From assembly GCF_002002905.1 (NCBI RefSeq), contig NZ_CP019509.1:3634001-3698000 (forward strand): 64,000 nucleotides of DNA. Direction: 5' to 3'. The notes beneath the pieces are model-generated. The model did not search any database. It was not told where the DNA came from and saw only the letters and a program-made list of their open reading frames with translations. This stretch comes from Aquaspirillum sp. LM1. Lineage in GTDB: Bacteria; Pseudomonadota; Gammaproteobacteria; Burkholderiales; Aquaspirillaceae. Below, in pieces: positions 54,501-61,200 of this stretch. Position 1 is the stretch's first letter, and each line of letters starts with the position of its first letter. Made by a program: the position numbers and the translations under genes.

Positions 54501-57500
54501 GCGTCACCGTGAACGCGATGGACGCGACCCACACCACCACCCAGGCGGTGACCATCAATGCCACCAACGTCAACGAAGCGCCCACCGCCGCCAACTTCAC
54601 CAGCGCCGGGCTGGGTAACACTACCGCAATCACCGGTGCTTCGGTAGGCACGCTGGCCGCCGTGGACCCGGATGCTGGCGACACCCACACCTTTACCCTG
54701 GTGGCCGGCAATGGCAGCAATGATGCCGATAATGGCAAATTCACCATTACCGGTAATACGCTGAAAGTGGGCGGCACCGCACTGGCCGCCGGCACCTACC
54801 AAGTGATGACCCGCGCGACTGATGCTGGCGGGCTGACCGTCGATCAGGCACAGACCGTGACGATCACTGCAGCCAATATCGCGCCCACCATCAGTAGCAG
54901 TTCTACCGGTAGCGTGGCGGAAAACGCCGTCACCAGCACGGTGGTTTACACCGCCGCCGCCACCGATGCGGAAAGTGACACTCTCACCTACTCGCTGACC
55001 GGCACCGATGCCGCGTCGTTCTCGATTGACGCCAGCACCGGTCAGGTCAAGCTGCTCACCCCGGCAGACTTTGAAGTCAAGAGCAGCTACAGCATCACCG
55101 TCAACGCCAAGGATGCGACCAACACCACCACCAAGGCGGTGACCATCAATGTCACCGATGTGAACGAAGCACCCAGCATCACCAGCGGGGCCACTGGCAG
55201 CGTGGCGGAAAACGCCGCCACCAGCACCGTGGTCTACACCGCCACCGCCACCGACCCGGAAAGCGATACCCTCAGCTATTCGCTCACCGGCACCGATGCC
55301 GCGTCGTTTACCATCAACACGGCAGGTGCCGTGAAACTGGTCACCCCCGCCGACTTTGAAACCAAGGCCAGCTACAGCGTGACCGTGAACGCGATGGACG
55401 CGACCCACACCACCACCCAGGCGGTGACCATCAATGCCACCAACGTCAACGAAGCCCCCACCGCCGCCAACTTCACCAGCGCCGGGCTGGACGCTTCCAC
55501 CGCCATTACCGGCGCTTCGGTCGGCACGCTGGCCGCCGTGGACCCGGATGCGGGCGACACCCACACCTTTACCCTGGTGGCGGGCAATGGCACCAATGAC
55601 GCTGATAACAGCAAGTTCACGATGGTGGGTAACACCCTCAAAGTGGGCGGAACTGCGCTGACCGGTGGCACCTACCATGTACTGACCCGTGCCACCGATG
55701 CTGGCGGCCTGACCGTTGATCAAGCGCAGACGATCACGATTAGCGCTGCTCCAGTCATCACCTCTGGTGCCAGCGCCAGCGTCGCCGAAAACGCCGTTTC
55801 CAGCACCGTGGTCTACACCTCCGCCGCCACCGACGCCGACAGCGACGCCCTGACCTATGCGCTGACCGGCACTGACGCTGCGTCGTTCTCGATTGACGCC
55901 ACCACCGGCCAGGTCAAGCTGCTCACCCCGGCAGACTTTGAAGTCAAGAGCAGCTACAGCATCACCGTCAACGCCAAGGATGCGACTCATACCACCACCC
56001 AGGCGGTGACCATCAATGTCACCGATGTGAACGAAGCACCCAGCATCACCAGCGGGGCCACTGGCAGCGTGGCCGAAAATGCCGCCACCAGCACCGTGGT
56101 CTACACCGCCACCGCCACCGACCCGGAAAGCGATACCCTCAGTTATTCGCTGACCGGCACCGATGCTGCGTCGTTTACCATCAACACGGCAGGTGCCGTG
56201 AAACTGGTCACCCCCGCCGACTTTGAAACCAAGGCCAGCTACAGCGTGACCGTGAACGCGATGGACGCGACCCACACCACCACCCAGGCGGTGACCATCA
56301 ATGCCACCAACGTCAACGAAACCCCCACTGCCGCCAACTTCACCAGTGCCGGGCTGACCAGCAGCACCGCCGTCACCGGTGCTTCGGTAGGCACGCTGGC
56401 CGCCGTGGATCCGGACGCTGGCGACACCCACACCTTTACCCTGGTGGCAGGCAATGGCACCAATGATGCCGACAACAGCAAGTTCACGATGGTGGGTAAC
56501 ACACTCAAAGTAGGCGGAACGGCACTGACCACCGGCACCTACCAGGTGATGACCCGCGCCACTGACGCCGGCGGCCTGACCGTCGATCAAGCGCAGACCA
56601 TCACGATTAGCGCTGCCGGTGGCGGCGGAGGCGGTGGCGGTGGTGGCGGTGGTGGCGGCGATCCGACCCCGCCGGACCCGACACCTCCCACTACCCCAAC
56701 CACACCGACGGTGCCGACCACGCCAACGGAACCGACGACGCCCACGGTGCCGACCACGCCCACCACGCCGACGGAACCCACCACACCGACCACGCCCACC
56801 GTGCCGGTGGATCCGACGCCACCCACGCCTAGCGTGCCCGAGCCACCTGCGCCAGTCACGCCCACACCGCCGGTCACCCCCAGCATTCCGCTGGTCGATG
56901 GCGTGGCGGTGGCGTCCACCACCATGACCCGCGTCGATGGCTCACAAGTCAATACGCTGATTATTCCGGTGATCAGCCGTGAGCGGCAGGAGCAGGACAC
57001 TTCCAGTGGCAGCGCCGACATTCCGCTGGCAGTCAGCGATGGGCGCACCCAGATCAAGGGCGAGATTCCCACCGGCATCGGCATGACCGTGGAAGGCGGC
57101 GACAGCACCCAGCCAGGCAACACCGACCTGCTCATCGCCATCCGCAGCCACACCACCGAGCAATCCGCTGACCAGACCGCCATGGTGAGCCTGGGGCAAT
57201 CTTTCCTTAACGCCCTGCCCGGCAGCACCGCGCTGTGGGTGCGCACCGTGGTGGTCCGCGCTGACTCCAGCCAGGATGCCAGTGGCACACTGGTATTCCG
57301 TGACCAGACCGCAGACAGCAACACCGACACCGCCCTGGTGCTGGACTTCACCCACTTGCCAACCAACAGCACCGTGGGTCTGGAGAACGTGAACTTTGCC
57401 GCCATTGTTGGCAGCGTGTCGGTGACCACTGGCGATGGCAACCAGCTGCTGGTGGCCGACGGCAAGGCGCAAACCCTCGACCTGGGCGCTGGCGACGACA

Positions 57501-58159
57501 CCGTCTACGCTGGATCGGGCAACGATGTCCTGACCAACACCCGTGGCAACGACAAACTGTTTGGCCAGGGCGGCAACGACACCCTCAGCGGGGAAAACGG
57601 CCAGAACATCCTGCACGGCGGCACCGACTCCGACACCGCCAAATTCACCGGCAAGGCCGACGACTACACCGTGGAAAAACACCATGGCTTCGTCAAGGTG
57701 ATCAACAAAGCCGACCCAAGCAAGAGCACGCTGGTGATCAATACCGAAACCCTGCAGTTTGCTGACAACGCACTGAACGTGCAAAACCCACCCGCGCTGA
57801 ATGCGCTGGCCGGGATGTACCAGAAGGTACTCGGACGTCAGGCGGATATTTATGGCTTTGACTACTTTGGTGATCTGCAAGCCAAGGGCTACAGCATGGG
57901 CAGCATGGCACTGAACATGATGAAAACCGCCGAAGGCCAGGCGCGTGGCTGGGCGCTGACCGGCGACCCGGTGAACGACATGGAAGTGCTCTACCAGGGG
58001 CTGCTGGGGCGCAATGCCGACGCCGGTGGCAAGGCAGCCTGGGTGCAGTTGCTCAAGTCAGGTTCGGTATCGCTGGATCAGGTGGCGACGGCGTTTGTGG
58101 AATCGCCAGAAATGAAAACCCATTATGTCGGGCCCACCGGATGGGATTTTTTCATTTGA
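51560..58159 (+). CDS. Giant surface protein 2: DUF4347, RCC1-like repeats, cadherin repeats, RTX, DUF4214
   Basis: A 2199-residue protein. Residues 7-163 are DUF4347, with H60-G and C105 in LFTHGASG and YGCNVA. Ten 42-residue RCC1-like repeats (about 186-603, FAALKSDGSVVTWG) probably form a propeller. About 614-1684 are cadherin-like and VCBS-like domains arranged as a large repeat of about 290 residues. A run of 13 Gly, a Pro/Thr linker (to about 1777), the conserved module, RTX (about 1974-2027) and DUF4214 (about 2079-2195) complete it. No signal peptide, so type I export is expected. It is probably a cell-surface adhesin; ligand unknown. The repeats make length variation by slippage or recombination likely. 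Confidence 0.88.
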   Translation: MPTAAPKQIALIDTSLPDWPRLAASLPTNIAIETFSSLAQLSQWASSHAGEYTALHLFTHGASGKLQLGKETLDASGLNQAGVQGQLQALAQALTPDGDLLLYGCNVADGQGGLEFISKLAQTTQADIAASTNLTGMHGDWALESTYGVLETIPLATDWQGELAMSITPVRMGSPGKAAGEYRNGNAFAALKIDGSVVTWGDGSNGGNSSAVAASLSSGVSQIYSTGAAFAALKSDGSVVAWGHASYGGDSSAVTASLSSGVSQIYSTGTAFAALKSDGSVVVWGHASYGGDSSAVTASLSSGVSQIYSTTYAFAARKSDGSVVAWGHASYGGDSSAVAASLSSGVSQIYSAGGAFAALKNNGSVVTWGDASYGGDSSAVDASLSSGVSQIYSTGFAFAAVKNDGSMVAWGHANYGGDSSAVDASLSSGVSQIYSTGFAFAALKNDGSVVAWGDSSNGGNSSAVAASLSSGVSQIYSAGGAFAALKNDGSVVTWGDSSNGGNSSAVAASLTSGVSQIYATHTAFAALKSDGSVVTWGDGSQAGNSSAVAASLTSGVSQIYSTDSAFAALKSDGSVVTWGDGGHGGNSSAVAASLASGVVGLANIATDDRYSNSAPTHIALSHSSVAENTATAGALTIGALTSTDPDTGNTFSYSVVGGTDQARFQVSGANLQFKAGTTLDYETQSSYAVTVRSTDQGGLTYDKTLTVSLSNVNETPTAASFTSAGLDNTTAITGAAVGTLAAVDPDAGDTHTFTLVAGNGSNDADNSKFTVTGNTLKVGSTALTAGTYQVMTRATDAGSLTVDQAQTITISALNAAPTITSGASGSVAENAATSTVVYTSAATDTDSDTLTYSLTGTDAASFSINATTGQVRLLTPADYETKSSYSITVNAKDATHTTTQAVTINVTDVNEAPSITSGATGSVAENAATSTVVYTATATDPESDTLSYSLTGTDAASFTINTAGAVKLVTPADFETKASYSVTVNAMDATHTTTQAVTINATNVNEAPTAANFTSAGLGNTTAITGASVGTLAAVDPDAGDTHTFTLVAGNGSNDADNGKFTITGNTLKVGGTALAAGTYQVMTRATDAGGLTVDQAQTVTITAANIAPTISSSSTGSVAENAVTSTVVYTAAATDAESDTLTYSLTGTDAASFSIDASTGQVKLLTPADFEVKSSYSITVNAKDATNTTTKAVTINVTDVNEAPSITSGATGSVAENAATSTVVYTATATDPESDTLSYSLTGTDAASFTINTAGAVKLVTPADFETKASYSVTVNAMDATHTTTQAVTINATNVNEAPTAANFTSAGLDASTAITGASVGTLAAVDPDAGDTHTFTLVAGNGTNDADNSKFTMVGNTLKVGGTALTGGTYHVLTRATDAGGLTVDQAQTITISAAPVITSGASASVAENAVSSTVVYTSAATDADSDALTYALTGTDAASFSIDATTGQVKLLTPADFEVKSSYSITVNAKDATHTTTQAVTINVTDVNEAPSITSGATGSVAENAATSTVVYTATATDPESDTLSYSLTGTDAASFTINTAGAVKLVTPADFETKASYSVTVNAMDATHTTTQAVTINATNVNETPTAANFTSAGLTSSTAVTGASVGTLAAVDPDAGDTHTFTLVAGNGTNDADNSKFTMVGNTLKVGGTALTTGTYQVMTRATDAGGLTVDQAQTITISAAGGGGGGGGGGGGGGDPTPPDPTPPTTPTTPTVPTTPTEPTTPTVPTTPTTPTEPTTPTTPTVPVDPTPPTPSVPEPPAPVTPTPPVTPSIPLVDGVAVASTTMTRVDGSQVNTLIIPVISRERQEQDTSSGSADIPLAVSDGRTQIKGEIPTGIGMTVEGGDSTQPGNTDLLIAIRSHTTEQSADQTAMVSLGQSFLNALPGSTALWVRTVVVRADSSQDASGTLVFRDQTADSNTDTALVLDFTHLPTNSTVGLENVNFAAIVGSVSVTTGDGNQLLVADGKAQTLDLGAGDDTVYAGSGNDVLTNTRGNDKLFGQGGNDTLSGENGQNILHGGTDSDTAKFTGKADDYTVEKHHGFVKVINKADPSKSTLVINTETLQFADNALNVQNPPALNALAGMYQKVLGRQADIYGFDYFGDLQAKGYSMGSMALNMMKTAEGQARGWALTGDPVNDMEVLYQGLLGRNADAGGKAAWVQLLKSGSVSLDQVATAFVESPEMKTHYVGPTGWDFFI
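52115..53374 (+). repeat. Ten tandem 126-bp RCC1-like repeat units in surface protein 2
   Basis: Exact 126-bp period (for example TTTGCC at 52247 and TTTGCT at 52373), each unit coding 42 residues with FAALKSDGSVVTWG...GG...SSGVSQIYST. Variation is concentrated at the residues after TWG and after IYST. Confidence 0.92.
54003..56620 (+). repeat. Three large (about 870-bp) supra-repeats in surface protein 2
   Basis: The segment starting AGCATCACCAGCGGGGCCAC recurs near 54299, 55175 and 56042, spaced 876 and 867 bp. Each supra-unit holds two cadherin-like domains and one TAANFTSAG-type domain. Long stretches are identical at DNA level, including silent sites. Confidence 0.88.
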
Positions 58160-58181
58160 ATTCAATTCATCTGCTGGACCC

Positions 58182-58239
58182 CCGGAGAGACATGCCTCTC
58201 TGGAGCAATTGACCGACCCAAGCGGGACCACCGCTTGGG
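58182..58239 (+). terminator. Two hairpins between surface-protein genes 2 and 3
   Basis: CCGGAGAG/CTCTCTGG (about 58182-58203) and a perfect 9-bp stem CCCAAGCGG (58217-58225)/CCGCTTGGG (58231-58239). T-runs are weak (CTTGTTG), so termination may be partial and genes 2 and 3 partly cotranscribed. Confidence 0.45.
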
Positions 58240-58298
58240 CGGGCTTGTTGAGTGCAGCAAGTCGCTCATGCCATTCTCTTCCCTCTGGACAACACGCC

Positions 58299-61200
58299 AT
58301 GCACACCGTTTTCCCCCAGCCCATTGCCCTGATAGACGCCTCGTTGCCCAACTGGCAAACCCTGGCGGCTGGTCTGCCAGCAGGCACCGACATCGAAACA
58401 TTTACCAGTCTGGCTCAGCTTGGCCAATGGGCGCTCAGCCATGCCGGTGAATATTCTGCGCTGCACCTGTTTACCCACGGCGCATCTGGCAAGCTGCAAC
58501 TGGGAAAAGATACCCTGGATGCCTCCGGACTGAACCAAGCCGGCGTGCAGGGGCAACTACATGCGCTGGGCCAGGCGCTGACCCCGGATGGCGACCTGCT
58601 GCTGTATGGATGTGATGTGGCCGAAGGCCAGAGCGGCCTTGAATTCATCAGCAAGCTGGCCCAAGCCACTCAGGCCGACATTGCCGCCTCCACCAACCTG
58701 ACGGGCATGCACGGCGACTGGGTACTGGAAAGTGCATACGGCGTGCTGGAAGCCGCTCCCCTGGCCACCGACTGGCAAGGCGATCTGAGCATGAGCATCA
58801 CCCCGGTGCGGATGAGCTACCCCGGCAAGGCCTCGGGAGAGTTCAGAAACGACTACGCCTTTGCCGCATTGAAAATTGATGGCAGCGTGGTCACCTGGGG
58901 AGGCAGCACCAATGGCGGCGACAGCAGCGCCGTGGCCGCCAGTCTGAGCAGTGGCGTCAGCCAGATTTACAGCACCGGCTTTGCCTTTGCCGCCCTGAAA
59001 AGCGATGGCAGCGTGGTCACCTGGGGGGGCGGTGCCAATGGCGGCAACAGCAGTGGAGTCGCCGCCAGCCTGACCAGCAACGTCAGCCAGATTTACAGCA
59101 CCGGCTTTGCCTTTGCCGCCGTCAAAAACGATGGCAGCGTGGTCACCTGGGGGGACTCCATCAACGGAGGCAGTAGCAGCGCAGTCAGCGCCAGCCTGGC
59201 CAGCGGTGTCAGTCAGATCAGCAGCACGGCCTACGCCTTTGCCGCACGTAAAAGCGACGGTAGCGTGGTCACTTGGGGCGATGGCATCTATGGCGGCAAC
59301 AGCAGCGCAGTGGCCGCCAGCCTGAGCAGCGGCGTCAGCCAGATTTACAGCACCGGCACCGCCTTTGCCGCGCTGAAAAGCGATGGCAGTGTGGTGGCCT
59401 GGGGGCATGCCAGTTACGGTGGCAACAGCAGCGCGGTGGCCGCCAGCCTCACCAGTGGCGTCAGCCAGATTTACAGCACCGGCGCGGCCTTTGCTGCATT
59501 GAAAAGTGACGGCAGCGTCGTCACCTGGGGCGACGGCAGCAACGGCGGCAACAGCAGCGCGGTGGCCGCCAGCCTGAGCAGCGGCGTCAGCCAGATTTAC
59601 AGCGCAGGCGGCGCTTTTGCCGCGCTGAAAAGCGATGGCAGCGTCGTCACCTGGGGCGATAGCAGCAACGGCGGCAACAGCAGCGCGGTGGCCGCCAGCC
59701 TCACCAGCGGCGTCAGCCAGATTTACGCCACCCACACCGCCTTTGCCGCGCTGAAAAGTGACGGCAGCGTGGTCACCTGGGGAAGCAGCGTCAGCGGCGG
59801 CAACAGCAGTGCCGTGGCCGCCAGCCTGGCCAGTGGCGTCAGCCGGATCTACAGCACCAATTCCGCCTTTGCTGCGCTAAAAAGCGATGGCAGCGTGGTC
59901 ACCTGGGGCAGCAGCAGCTATGGCGGCAACAGCAGCACGGTGGCCGCCAGCCTCACCAGCGGCGTCAGCCAGATTTACAGTACAGGTGCCGCTTTTGCTG
60001 CACTGAAAAGTGATGGTAGCGTGGTTGCCTGGGGAGATGCCGCTAACGGCGGCAACAGCAGCGCAGTGGCCGCCAGCCTGACCAGCGGCGTGGTTGGACT
60101 GGCCAATTTCGCCACCGATGACCGCTACAGCAATTCAGCGCCCACAGATATCGCCCTGTCTCCCAGCAGCGTGCAGGAAAACACCTCCACTGCCACCGCG
60201 CTGACCATCGGCGCACTGAGCAGCACCGACCCGGATGCCGGCAACACCTTCAGCTACAGCATTGTGGGCGGCGCGGATCAGGCCAGCTTTCAGATCAATG
60301 GGGCCAACCTGCAATTCCAGGCGGGTGCCACACTGAATTACGAAACCCAGAGCAGTTATGCCGTCACCGTGCGCAGCACCGACCAAGGTGGCCTGAGCTA
60401 CGACAAAACGTTGACAGTCAGCCTCGGTAATGTCAATGAAGCGCCCACCGCTGCCAATTTCACCAGCGCCGGGCTGGATTCGGCAACCGCCATTACCGGG
60501 TCCACGGTAGGCACGCTGGCCGCCGTGGACCCGGACGCCAGCGACACCCACACCTTTACCCTGGTGGCGGGCAATGGCAGCAATGATGCCGACAACGGCA
60601 AATTCACCCTCATCGGCAATACCCTCAAAGTAGGTACAAGCGCACTGACCGCTGGCACTTACCATGTGCTGACCCGCGCCACCGATGCCGGCGGCTACTA
60701 TATCAATCAGGCGCAGACCCTCACCATCGGCGCGGCCAATACCGCACCGACGATAAGCTCTGGCACCAGCGCCAGCGTGGCGGAGAATGCCGCCACCAGC
60801 ACCGTGGTCTACACCGCCGCCGCCACCGATGCGGAAAGTGATGCCCTCACCTACGCGCTGACCGGCACCGATGCAGCCGCATTCTCGATTGACGCCACCA
60901 CCGGCCAGGTCAAGCTGCTCACCCCGGCAGACTTTGAGGTCAAGAGCAGCTACAGCATCACCGTCAATGCCAAGGATGCGACTCATACCACCACCAAGGC
61001 GGTGACCATCAGCGTGACCGATGTCAACGAAGCACCCAGCATCACCAGTGGCACTACTGGCAGCGTGGCGGAAAACGCCGCCACCAGCACCGTGGTCTAT
61101 ACCGCTGCCTCCACCGACCCGGAAAGCGACACCCTGACCTACGCGCTGACCGGCACCGATGCAGCCGCGTTCTCGATTGACGCCACCACCGGCCAGGTCA

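Noticed and set aside
51722-56590. A 1622-codon open frame on the minus strand, and others of 778 codons (60135-62471) and 488 codons (48209-49675), inside the giant surface genes.
   Set aside because: They are antisense to repetitive, GC-rich genes with strong third-position bias; the translations are Gly/Ala/His/Arg-rich with no family pattern, and the plus-strand frames show clear domains.
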